Of a stretch of 64,000 nucleotides of DNA, positions 13,179 to 23,761 are shown in pieces. How positions within the stretch are numbered: the first letter of the stretch is position 1; each line of letters opens with the position of its first letter. Position numbers and translations under genes: made by a program. The notes under the pieces are model-generated. The model searched no databases. It worked only from the letters and a program-made list of their open reading frames with translations, and was not told where the DNA came from. The stretch is from Sipunculus nudus (lineage: Eukaryota > Annelida > Sipuncula > Golfingiida > Sipunculidae). The stretch is taken from NCBI GenBank assembly GCA_026874595.1, contig CM049314.1:78729300-78793299 (forward strand), given 5' to 3'.

Positions 13179-14695
13179 TGTTTAGGCTTAATTTGAAATA
13201 TATAACTTTTATGTAAATCATTTTCAAAATAGCTTAGATATGCATTTGTTATTTAAAACAAATAATTCATAAAAAAAGGAAAGACACACATTTTCTCTCT
13301 TTCAACTTCATCAGCTAGGCCTCACACACTAGTATAGGCAGTTTCACTTCAACATACCATGCTTTATCTTCTAAATAAGCATAGATCATGGATGGTTGCA
13401 CTAGGTATATTGAAGACTGATTATTGACAGCATTTGCACTGCATGATTATTTCTTAAAAGATATTCTTAACAACACGTTCGCCATTACAAAGTACAAACT
13501 GTCGCTAACTAGATAAGGCTTCAAGGGCTGGACGATGATCACAAAATACACACTATAGTCTTTGATGGTGGTCTTGTCAAATGAAAGCTGTTTGAAAGCT
13601 TAGTTTTTTTTTCTGAATGACTGGACAATCTTTATAAAGTAATGATTTTGATATGTACACATTTATAGAAATATACAACAATTTTGACTGCATATTCACA
13701 TGTAACATCACGAGGGTTCACCGAAGTATGCTTGTCCTCGGGCTATGTCACTTTGATCAAAACAGGTCATACGAGGTCATAGAAAAATAGAACGTGTGAT
13801 GTCTGTCTGCTTTAGAGGGTTGTTATATGTACTTGATAAGCAGACGGGACAGGAATGTTTGTCCTTTGTCTGAGATAGCGAGTTGTCTGCTTTACTTAGT
13901 TTACGTTAAACATAATATAGAGGCAAAATTGAAGGGCCTGAGATTTAGTGTCCACATTAGTGAGTTGTCCACCAAACTTAGTTGTCCGCAAGTAGGAGTT
14001 TCACTGTATTTACCCTAGACCATCAAGTAATCTGCTTTAAACAGACAAATATTCACATCTTGCAAAGTTTGAACAAAACTTGCCATCTCTTTATTAAAAT
14101 GTGAATAACACTTATAAGTATTAAGCCAAGATGATATGCTAGTCATCTGAGTGTCATGACCCATGGGTCACTTCAGATTTATTTTTTTATTATTGTATTT
14201 AAAACTTTGAAAACAAATGTCCTCAAGATGTTGATTTTGGACAATAATTCATGAGCCAGGTGAGAGTAATAGATATGTTCAATAAAGCATTTGGTTAGAT
14301 TATATTATTGAGCAAGAAAAAATCAGCTTCCATCTCACTGGTGTTTGTCAGAAATAAATGAAAAAGGAGATACCATAGGGAGTACCAATGTGTCATAACT
14401 GCAGATTTATAAAATAATGGAAGCTTGGTTTGAAGCATCACGTACAATACAATCTTGAAAATCTTGCTGTTTTTTATTTATTAATATGTTTTCCATATAT
14501 CGATACATTTAATAGACTTTTCTTGCAAGATTTCCTTTTTTCTTGAAATTCAAAGTGGTAATACTCAAAAAGCTTATAGCGAATTCCTGTTGAAAGTAAT
14601 CCATGAGGAATATAAAAAAAGGAAACAAAAGATTGGTATGGGTAACATACAAAGAAGACATGTTGTTGATGACCTGGTTTGATTTGTTGATGTAG
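13179..14695. other. Intron with repeat remnants
   Basis: AT-rich intron. 13800-14010 contains a diverged MITE-like fragment ending in the reverse complement of TACAGTGAAACTCC, and 14140-14180 holds a stray element tail (GTCATGACCCATGGGTCACTT). No other coding signal was seen before the exon at 14696. Confidence 0.5.
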
Positions 14696-14787
14696 ATCCC
14701 GCCGGAGGCTCCGTGGAAAGCTTACCATGCCATGGAGTGGGACCGCATGACAATGCAGGAATTCTATAACAAGGTCTGCTGGACAAG
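14696..14787 (+). CDS. MAO: MAO exon, substrate-domain helix segment
   Basis: The 92-nt exon begins in phase 0 after TGATGTAG and ends in phase 2 before GTACAT. The translation is IPPEAPWKAYHAMEWDRMTM followed by QEFYNKVCWT. This is a near-diagnostic MAO stretch (IPxxAPWxAxxAxEWDxMTMxExxDKxCWT). It joins cleanly to the previous exon across a 14.2-kb intron. The donor is followed by about 200 bp of ordinary intron before the 49-bp array begins. Confidence 0.95.
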
Positions 14788-14984
14788 GTACATCACTTCA
14801 CTTGCTCCACCTTACAGGGAGCACTCTGTTTGGGTCATCAAGGATTGTCATATTTTGTTATAGAATAAAATGATAAAACATAATAAGCCTGCCTTAATGG
14901 TGCATGTGGTTCCTACCAGAGATTCTGGTTTTTGAATGATTTCACTCGACAAAACATATGATGCTGGCAAATTGGTCAAGAACA

Positions 14985-16850
14985 CATTATCTTTATCTAA
15001 TCAACATCTAAGATCAGAGTAAAAGATTCATGGGATTATCTTTTTCTTATCAACATCTGATATCAGATTAAAAGATTCATGGGATTATCATTATCTTATC
15101 AACATCTGATATCAGATTAAAAGATTCACAGGATTTTCTTTATCTTATCAACATCTGAGATCAGATTAAAAGATTCATGGGTTTATCTTTATCTTATCAA
15201 CATCTGATATCAGATTAAAAGATTCATGGGATTATCTTTATCTTATCAACATCTGACATCAGATTAAAAAAATCATGGGATTATCATTATCTTATCAACA
15301 TCTGTTATCAGATTAAAAGATTCACAGGATTTTCTTTATCTTATCAACATCTGACATCAGATTAAAGATTCATGGGATTATCTTTATCTTATCAACATCT
15401 GATATCAGATTAAAAGATTAATGAGATTATATTTATCTTATCATCATCACACATCAGATTAAAAGATTCATGAGATTATCTTTATCTTATCAAAATCTGA
15501 GATCAGATTAAAAGATTCATGGGATTATCTTTATCTTATCAACATCTGATATCAGATTAAAAGATTCATGGGATTATCTTTATCTTATCAACATCTGACA
15601 TCAGATTAAAAAAATCATGGGATTATCATTATCTTATCAACATCTGTTATCAGATTAAAAGATTCACAGGATTTTCTTTATCTTATCAACATCTGAGATC
15701 AGATTAAAGATTCATGGGATTATCTTTATCTTATCAACATCTGATATCAGATTAAAAGATTAATGAGATTATATTTATCTTATCATCATCACACATCAGA
15801 TTAAAAGATTCATGAGATTATCTTTATCTTATCAAAATCTGAGATCAGATTAAAAGATTCATGGGATTATCTTTATCTTATCAACATCTGACATCAGATT
15901 AAAAAATTCATGGGATAATCTTTATCTGATCAACATCACACATCAGATTAAAAGATTAATGGGATTATCTTTATCTTATCAACATCTGATATCAGATTAA
16001 AAGGTTCATGGAATTATCTTTATCTTATCAACATCGGACATTAGATTAAAAAATCATGGGATTATCTTATCAACATCACACATCAGATTAAAAGATTCAT
16101 GGAATTATCTTTATCTTATCAACACCTGAGATCAGATTAAAAGATTCATGGGATTATCTTTATCTTATCAAAATCTAACATCAGATTAAAATTTCATTGA
16201 ATTATTTTTATCTTATCAACATCTGACATATGATCAAAAGATTCATGGGATTATCTTTATCTTATCAACATCTGACATCAGATTAAAAAATTCATGGGAT
16301 AATCTTTATCTGGTCAACATCACACATCAGATTAAAAGATTAATGGGATTATCTTTATCTTATCAACATCTGAGATCAGATTAAAAGATTCATGGGATTA
16401 TCTTTATCTTATCAACATCTGATATCAGATTAAAAGATTCATGGGATTATCTTTATCTAATCATCATCACACCAGATTAAAAGATTCATGGGATTATCTT
16501 TATCTTATCAACATCTGAGATCAGATTAAAAGGTTCATGGAATTATCTTTATCTTATCAACATCGGACATTAGATTAAAAAATCATGGGATTATCTTATC
16601 AACATCACACATCAGATTAAAAGATTCATGGAATTATCTTTATCTTATCAACACCTGAGATCAGATTAAAAGATTCATGGGATTATCTTTATCTTATCAA
16701 AATCTTACATCAGATTAAAATTTCATTGAATTATTTTTATCTTATCAACATCTGACATATGATCAAAAGATTCATGGGATTATCTTTAACTGAGATCAGA
16801 TTAAAAAGTTCACAGAATAATCTTTATCTTATCAAAAGCACACATCAGAT
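14985..16850 (+). repeat. 49-bp tandem array with higher-order repeats
   Basis: About 38 copies of a 49-bp unit (TTCATGGGATTATCTTTATC + TTATCAACATCTGATATCAG + ATTAAAAGA). The centre TCTGATATCAGA is a perfect palindrome in many units. Blocks are duplicated: the run with AAAAAAATCATGGG and TCTGTTATCAG recurs at about 15265 and 15605, and the run with ACATCGGACATTAG recurs at about 16030 and 16560. The array lies in the MAO intron about 200 bp after the donor and does not resemble the exon. Confidence 0.95.
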
Positions 16851-18279
16851 TGTTCAGGGTAACAAAAACAAATATCACTATGTATGACTATGTATATATT
16901 TATTTTCATTTTATATTCAGTGTGCTAATCTGGAAACTATGAGTAGATATCACATTATGGTATTGTCTGATAAAATCTGTTGATCATAAATAATCGTTGG
17001 TGGCACTCTCCATATTTATGACCATATTTGTGAGTTATGCTTTTAAATAACACTGGCAATTACCCTTGCCATGCAGTTCGGGGCAAGCATTTAGTTCTGA
17101 TGTCAAAAAGTCTTTCATAGTTGAAAGTCTTGGTTGTACATAAGATCTCTTTGAAGATGACATTTGGTGTAAGTGTTCCGTATTTTAGTTGACCTTGTGT
17201 CAGGGATTTGATGACTTTGATGAATATGTTTCAGTACACATGGTGGAATGTCTTCAGCCAAACCCGGAGCATATGTATGTAAAAATATCAGGGCAATTGT
17301 TACTGTAGTATCAGAAGAGATATGGAAAATCACACAAAGCCTGTTACACAATTAATATTTAGATCCATTATAATATGGATTTGTTGATAAAAATCTTATT
17401 GAAGCCCAGAAATTGGCCAGAGAATTTTTTGGAGATTTGTGATATGACAAATTAAATCATTTTTATATGAAAATATATTATGTTTAACATGGCTCCTCCG
17501 AGCCAATCAATCCGCTGTAATGGAACCTGTCATCTTGCATGGTAAAGTAAGGCTGAGACGTTATTCTCTATAATTGAATTCCCACAATCACACACAAAAT
17601 CTGAACACTCACATGGTCAGGCTACAGCAAAAGTTTGTGGTAGCATTATAGTATATGTGGTAGCATTATAGTATATGATGTACATTTAATGGCTGTAATT
17701 TTTTTTAAATATCGCACACCCCCAAAGACCATTTCTTTTGAAAGCTGAGCCACCACTGTTCGGGTAATTATGATTCTTATAAAGATCTCCCCTTTGAGCC
17801 CTCCTCATGCAAAATCTCATCTATGAATGGATTCCTTGTGCACAATAGGCCTTAACCCTGTGCAGAGTTTGCCATTTGAGAAGAGATTGCCTATGGGGAT
17901 TATTTCAGGGCGGTGACCGAGAAATGTACGAAAAAAAAACAGATAGGGCCCCCAGAGTAAAATTCTGTCCTGCCATCACACACTCTATGGACTTTGTGTT
18001 AAGAAAAGAGGTGCCAACGGGGGAGCAAATATTAAAATTGAGAATTATGCTTGTAATACACAAATATTGCAAATAAAAGTGTGTGGAATCTCTTTGAATA
18101 AAACCGGAGCATATGTATATAAAAAATCACGGCAATCCTCACTGTGGTATCAGAAAAAAAATCACAAAAATCACCTTACTCTCTTAATATATAGATTGTA
18201 GCCTCCCCGCAGTGATTTGCCAATAGTTACTGTACTTTAAGTTTTTTAATAAGAAGATACTTTTTTTTCTCAACTTTAG
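16851..18279. other. Intron with one dispersed repeat pair
   Basis: Intron sequence. The phrase 'CCGGAGCATATGTAT(G/A)TA...GTATCAGAA' occurs at 17260-17320 and again at 18104-18160, so a short dispersed repeat is present twice. I see no gene; short open frames here have no recognisable similarity. Confidence 0.45.
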
Positions 18280-18421
18280 TGCTGCAAAGGAGTTTGGCAG
18301 GTCATTTGTAAACACAAATGTGACCATGGAACCCTGGGAAGTATCAATGCTGTGGTTTCTCTGGTATGTTCGAGTATGCCAGGGATCAGTTAGGATATGG
18401 GAGACTGAAAATGGGGGTCAG
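18280..18421 (+). CDS. MAO: MAO exon, substrate-cavity segment
   Basis: The exon follows a T-rich tract and CAACTTTAG and ends at CAG|GTAAGT. The first base completes a serine codon with the previous exon, and the end is phase 0. The translation includes [20 protein letters not shown], then [28 protein letters not shown]. The core EVSxLWFLWYV and NGGQ is classic MAO. Aligned from memory to human MAO-B, the gating residue Ile199 (Phe208 in MAO-A) is Trp in [10 protein letters not shown], the Gln206 equivalent is kept, and Leu171 is Thr. These changes suggest an amine specificity different from either human enzyme; that is inference. Confidence 0.96.
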
Positions 18422-20285
18422 GTAAGTTGTTTGGGAGGCCATGGCCTATAAGTGATAGCATTAATTGCATTCAGGGTCTGATAGATTAGTTCCTGATTTG
18501 AATCCCTCCACAACTTTTTATAACTTTAATCAGAACTCAAGAATACATTTCTGTATTTGGAGATTTTTGTCAACGTGAGATTTATACAGGGACCAATCCA
18601 TATAACACATTCCGTATGTATGTGTCAAGCATATATGTAATCAATTAAATGTACCAAACCCATTAACTGCTGATATTAAATGTATTTTTAATTGTTTATT
18701 TTTTAGAATCACCATACAGTGTAACCTGACCTAACGTCCACCCCATTTTAGTGATCTCCTCAAAATAACAACCACTTGTTCAGGTCCCAAACAAAGTTTG
18801 CTTTTTGAAAAAGACTTTGCTAAGGTGACAATCTCGAAAATGTGACAACTTCCAAAATGTGACATCTTTTTTGAGGTCCCACTACTGGTCTTACTGTCAT
18901 ATTAAAGAATGTGTGAAATGCAACTTGTATGATCATTCATCTCCAAAGTTGCCATGGTGATTGTCTTCTTGGTACTCACATTCTGTGGCCAGAGTCGTCC
19001 AGTTCCTATGGGAAGATCCGTCAAATTATCCTTCAAGTTCAATCAACTCTTTGGAGTCTTCCACCTTTTACAAAGACAGGGACACATACTCGATGTACCA
19101 CTTGCAGGAGATATCCACCTCCGCTCAGGTTTATAAAATGCACATGGGAATCATAGTCAGGGATATGAAAGTCACAGTGTTATCAGGGCAATTATCATTC
19201 TGATTTAAAATAATCATTTTTTATCAAAATATGTAGTATAAATTGCTTTGCCCTCACACTTCAAGTCTATTTTTATATTTTTCAACTGAATTTTTTCTAT
19301 GTCAATTACAGGAAAGAAAATTTCTTGGAGGTTCTCAACAAATAAGTGAAAAACTAGCTGAGAGACTACAAGGTCAAGGTGAGTACAAAAGCATCTAAGT
19401 CACTGTGTTTACATTGGTATAATTTCATAAGAAAGACTGAACAAACTTCTGTAAATATCTAGCTCCCTGTATTTAGACAAAATCAGAAAGGGTCTATGAT
19501 CTGAAGTTCTAAAACTAGATGGCATGCATAAAATGATTCTGTAAGCATTAAAGAAAGCATTGCTGGCACATGTCCAACAGTCCTTTCATGTGGAATGTCA
19601 TCACAGGGAATCCCCAAATATCACACCAGGATTTGTATGTATCAAATATTACAGACCATTTGGAAATTATCTGTCTGAAGAAAATAGTGTTTGCTAAGTG
19701 ATGCAGGGTTTGATATAATGTAGACATTTTGGTAGTAGTTTATCATTTTCTTGGCTCAAACATTCAGGTGGTCTAGTCCCATGTCTGAGAGACATACACA
19801 ATGATGAGGATGATAATGTTTACTACAAACATGTTAGTCCAGTAAAGGAAAAATTTTGTGGCCTGTCAGTCTTTAATTTTTACAACAGTAGAGAGATACA
19901 TTTAAATCATAAATTTTCAGAAAGCAGTTTTCTGTTTGTAGAAAATGGCAATCATTCTTTGTCCATCTATCTGTCTGTAAGTGCGGTAACAAGGCACAAA
20001 TTATAACCGCTGGACCTAAAAACTTCTACAGGAAAACATGGCATAATGGCATTTACACAAAGCAGGAAAATGTGTCAACTAACTTCTCTAATTGTCATAA
20101 GACTTTTACAAAATGTACATAGCGTCAACGTGGAAAATTCAAATTTAGTTTGGGTTACTTTGAAGATTGATAGTTTTGTAGTATTGTTGGTCCAGGGTTG
20201 TTTCTTGGTTCCCAATAATGGTTTAATACACTTCATGCAACATGTTAGAAAAATAATATATATAATATATAATATATATTATATA

Positions 20286-20329
<44 letters not shown>

Positions 20330-20554
20330 GAAAGTCAATTATTTTGCCACAGTGTTTATTATTTAAAATACTTAATTTATTAACTTAACATTGTATGGAT
20401 AAAATGAATTCATGATTAAAACAAATTTACTAAATTCCAGTATTCACACATGAAAGTCGACAACAAGTATTGAGGAAGTTAGGGATTATTAAAATTACCA
20501 GTGTGTACTTGGGTGTGATTACTGCTTAGATCGTACATTGTATTTTGTTTCTAG
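18422..20554. other. Introns around exon 19312-19378
   Basis: No extra gene is supported. 19960-20045 contains a fragment of the dispersed family (GGCACAAATTATAACCGCTG GACCTA). 20252-20327 is an AT microsatellite dominated by (TA)n. 18720-18900 has a diverged repeat-like piece (AACGTCCACCCC...GACATCTTTTTTGAGG). Confidence 0.5.
19312..19378 (+). CDS. MAO: MAO exon, ERKFLGGSQQ segment
   Basis: The 67-nt exon lies between TTACAG and a G|GTGAGT donor, from phase 0 to phase 1. The translation is ERKFLGGSQQISEKLAERLQ then GQ. It matches the MAO segment QERKFVGGSGQVSERI; the second Gly of GGSGQ is Gln here. In vertebrate MAO this segment and the next one form a single 150-nt exon as I recall, so the intron after this exon would be extra. 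Confidence 0.94.
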
Positions 20555-20643
20555 AAAAAGTGAAACTGAACAGTCCCGCGAAACAGATAACACAAGACGA
20601 AACAGGCGTCATAGTCAAGACACTGGATGGCCAAGTGTACCAG
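20555..20643 (+). CDS. MAO: MAO exon, donor copied in downstream array
   Basis: The 89-nt exon follows TTGTTTCTAG. Its first two bases complete a Glu codon and it ends in phase 0 at TACCAG|GTACAA. The translation is EKVKLNSPAKQITQDETGVI followed by VKTLDGQVYQ, which matches the beta-rich MAO stretch VKLxxPVxxxDQxxxNVxVETLNxExY. The last nine exon bases and the donor are the first unit of the 41-bp tandem array that fills most of the following intron. Confidence 0.93.
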
Positions 20644-21482
20644 GTACAATATAAAATACATAACAAACAGGCCTGGTGTACCAGCTAAACATAAAATACA
20701 TAACAAACAGTACAGGTGTACCAGGTAAAACATAAAATACATAACAAACAGTCCAGGTGTACCAGCTAAACATAAATACATAACAAACAGTCCAAGTATA
20801 CCAGGTACAACATAAAATACATAACAAACAGGCCTGGTGTAACAGGTACAATATAAATACATAACAAACAGGCCTGGTGTACCAGCTAAACATAAAATAC
20901 ATAACAAACAGGCCTGGTGTACCAGCTAAACATAAAATACATAACAAACAGTCCACGTGTACTAGGTAAAACATAAAATATGTAATAAACAGTCCAGGTA
21001 TACCAGGTACAATATAAATACATAACAAACAGGCCTGGTGTACCAGGTAAAATATAAAATGCATAACAAACAGGCCTGATGTACCAACTGCAATATAAAA
21101 TACATGACAAACAGGCCTTAGGTGTACCAACTTCAAAATATAAAATAACTGACAAACAGGCCTGGTGTACCAGGTACAATATAAAATACATAACAAACAG
21201 GCCTGGTGTACCAACTACAATATAAATTATACATGACAAACAGGCCTGGTGTACCAACTACAAAATAAAATAACTGACAAACACGCCTGATGTACCAGGT
21301 AAAATATAAAATGCATAACAAACAGGCCTGGTGTACCAACTACAATATAAAATACATGACAAACAGGCCTGGTGTACCAGGTACAATTTAAGATACAGAA
21401 AAACAGGCCTGGTACAATATAAAATACCTGACAAACAGGCCTGGTGTACCAGGTACAATATAAAATACATAAGAAACAGGCC
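20641..21482 (+). repeat. 41-bp array seeded on a MAO splice donor
   Basis: About 20 copies of GGCCTGGTGTACCAGGTACA plus ATATAAAATACATAACAAACA. The first unit is the real exon-intron junction (GTGTACCAG|GTACAATATAAAATAC). Later units keep the 9-bp exon end and often the GT (ACCAG|GTACAAT, ACCAG|GTAAAA), while others have lost it (ACCAGCTAAAC, ACCAACTACAA). 21483-21738 is plain intron. Confidence 0.93.
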
Positions 21483-21738
21483 TTGAAACAAAGTATGATA
21501 AAGCATTTTGCAAACTTACAGCTAAAAATATTGATAACATTTTGAATTTAAAAAGTTGAAAGAGTCGAACTCAATTACACATTTCATATTTTGGATTCAG
21601 CATTTCTTAAGGTAACTCCATTGTGATCATTTATTGAAGAATTGAGCAAAATGATACTCTGCACTATTCTTTAATTAATTATCATTTTTTTATCAGCACA
21701 AAACATATCAAAGTTTGTATTGGTGTTTGTATTTTCAG

Positions 21739-21898
21739 GCATCTTATGTTATCATGGCCATGTCTCCCAGTCTGCAGCTCGGTGTGACCTTTGACCCCCC
21801 ACTACCAGGGATGAAACATCAGCTCTACCAGCGCAGCCCCATGGGAGCTTGTATCAAAAATCAGGTCTGGTACAAACGGCCATTTTGGAGGGATCAAG
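21739..21898 (+). CDS. MAO: MAO exon containing the flavin-side lysine
   Basis: The 160-nt exon follows TGTATTTTCAG and ends G|GTCAGT, from phase 0 to phase 1. The translation begins ASYVIMAMSPSLQLGVTFDP and ends MGACIKNQVWYKRPFWRDQ. It matches the MAO stretch AKYVIxAIPPxLxxKIxFxPxLP...RxPxGxVIKxxxYYKxPFWR. The Lys of GACIK corresponds to Lys296/305, which bridges a water to flavin N5 in human MAO-B/A. The usual AIPP is AMSP here. Confidence 0.95.
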
Positions 21899-23280
21899 GT
21901 CAGTATTTCTTTTAACCATTTACTTATACACTCCTTACAGACTGGTCACAGTACATTGGGTCTATTATCCCTTCCATGTAACCACTGCTTCCAGATAACC
22001 ACTGTTTTCATTTGCAGGTTTGCTGAGCAGTTGAATTTTGAAAGAATTCCATCTTAGATTCACGATTAAATAAGTCATGCCCTCCATATGTGAGTAAAGT
22101 AATTTATTTCCCAAAATAGGCCACTTCAACCCAATTTCAAGGGTAAAAGCAGTAATAAAGGAGAGTAAAGTTAATTGGGTTGCATTGGATAACTGAAGCT
22201 GCCTTGTTAGTTGCTCAGTGTATTACAATTGACCAAGGAGCTTACAGGGATGGAGTAACAACTGTCAGAAGCCCTGCCAGGTCACGAGTGTCAGTCGTGC
22301 GCTAATTGCAATTAAGCCATGATAAGCCCATTAAACTATTGTGCACTTATTGTGCTGCGGTTTCAGGCGCAGTGGCGGCACCGCCTTTGATAAAGCGAGC
22401 CTGCTAGATGTTACTTTGCGGTTCGCTGTAACTCGCTGAAGCGAAGAGGGATATATCCAGTAACTGAGCAGTAAATCACTGGAATAACATTGACCGGAAT
22501 TATGAATGCGCAAATGGTTTGTTTAGTCAATAATTATGCGCAACAAATATATCTCGAAAGGTCTCGTGTTGAGGAATCACTTGATCGATTTTAGGATAGG
22601 TGCTGTCACTCTACATCAACATCTGCCGTGATTCATGACGGATGACTGGTCAGTGTAAACCTTAATTTCCCTGAATAACTTCGGAATTATAAAAAATTCT
22701 ATCAGTTTCCACACTTCTGACTTATATTAATAATTAGCCATGTATTATAGTATTCCGTCGATAAAAAAAAATTTTTGACGCTTATGAACGGATGACTTTC
22801 ATTTTGATGGATAACAATGAGCCATCCCTCGATCTGTCACTGACGGGGTTGTTCTTGTATTATAGCCCATATTTACCTCAGCCAAGCTATAGCTCAGGCA
22901 TCATTTGCAACGACAGCTTCACACCCGTTTCCCACACATATGAAAATATGGTGTTCAAACTTATGACTGTTTAAAAATTTATATTAAATACTACCGGAGA
23001 TAAAATTGGGGAGAAACTTACTCATCCTTGTCTCAATATTTATAAAAATACCGGTACTATAACGAGCTGTTCCGAACTCATGCTAAGGGGGGGTCTCTCG
23101 CGCTGTATCACTTAGCTTCGGGCTTATCAGCCGCATCACTTTGTGCCTTAGAGCAGCGAGTTTTATGACCCCCTGTCTGCAACATCCGACACAGCCAGAC
23201 TCTCACTTGATCACTGTAAACTCCTTGAATTGACCAATATAACACAGGAATTTTAAGAAAAATGGGAGTGGCATTAAATT
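21899..23280. other. Intron, no gene seen
   Basis: Plain intron upstream of the acceptor-like array. A 97-nt stretch at 22751-22847 by chance has AG/GT borders of the phase needed for the next exon, but it has an early TAA and no MAO similarity, so I rejected it. The rest shows no coding, RNA or repeat signal that I can support. Confidence 0.5.
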
Positions 23281-23284
23281 ATTT

Positions 23285-23680
23285 TCAATTTGCTGTAGGG
23301 CTGAACATGTTTGTTTCTTCTTTCAATAATGCTTTCATGTTTACTGTATGGCTGAATTGATTTGTTTCTTCTTTTTATGTTTTCTTGTTTTCTGTAGGGC
23401 TGAACAGGTTTCTTTCTTCAGAAGATAATTTTTTCATGTTTTCTGTAGGGCTGAATGGATGAGTTTCTTCTGTATATAGTATTTTCATGTGTGCTGTAGG
23501 GTTGAATGGATTTGTTTCTTCTATATATAATATTTAAATATTTGCTGTAGGGCTGAACAGTTTGTTTCTTCTATAGAAATGTTTTGTAGATCATATTTCC
23601 ACAGCTGCTCTAATACTGAATGGGGTTATGATTGCTGCAAATAATATTTAAATGTTTGCTGTAGGGCTAAATGGGTTTGC
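23285..23680 (+). repeat. 50-bp array seeded on the acceptor of the next MAO exon
   Basis: Six units at about 50-bp spacing (CTGTAGGG-like motifs near 23293, 23344, 23394, 23443, 23493, 23543), then the real acceptor at 23661-23664. Each unit carries T(T/G)CTGTAG followed by GGCTGAA(C/T)GG.TTTG. This equals the 3' splice site plus about 15 bases of the exon (GGCTAAATGGGTTTG). The units read GLNGF in the exon frame, so they preserve an older copy of the exon start. Confidence 0.85.
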
Positions 23681-23761
23681 GACTTAAGCAGACGGTGTAC
23701 TGCCGGTCGGGAACCTTCTTGATGACTGTAAGCCTGGTTCTGATAAGGCTGCACTTACAGG
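23665..23761 (+). CDS. MAO: MAO exon with in-frame TAA, flanked by splice-site arrays
   Basis: The exon lies between TTTGCTGTAG and AGG|GTGAGAG, is exactly 97 nt, and runs from phase 1 to phase 2, which is what the neighbouring exons require. The reading is GLNGFAT, then stop, then ADGVLPVGNLLDDCKPGSDK and AALTG. The 33 positions align without gaps to the vertebrate exon (xYCGxMIIxDxxAPxxxTLDDTKPDGxxxAIMG), sharing G4, P14, LDD at 19-21 and KP at 23-24. The TAA is at 23685-23687. A secondary AG at 23687-23688 would skip 24 nt in frame and remove the stop. The position of human MAO-B Tyr326 is Asn. The alternatives are pseudogene, null allele or one-base error. Confidence 0.8.

Noticed and set aside
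20551-21506. Reverse-strand frames rich in Cys, Phe and Leu in the 41-bp array
   Set aside because: Three overlapping frames of the same satellite, caused by the unit not being divisible by three; no independent evidence.
22751-22847. A 97-nt stretch with AG and GT borders of the phase required for the MAO exon between 21898 and 35029
   Set aside because: It has TAA at the fifth codon and no resemblance to the LDDxKP region. The stretch at 23665-23761 has the same length and phase with clear family residues.
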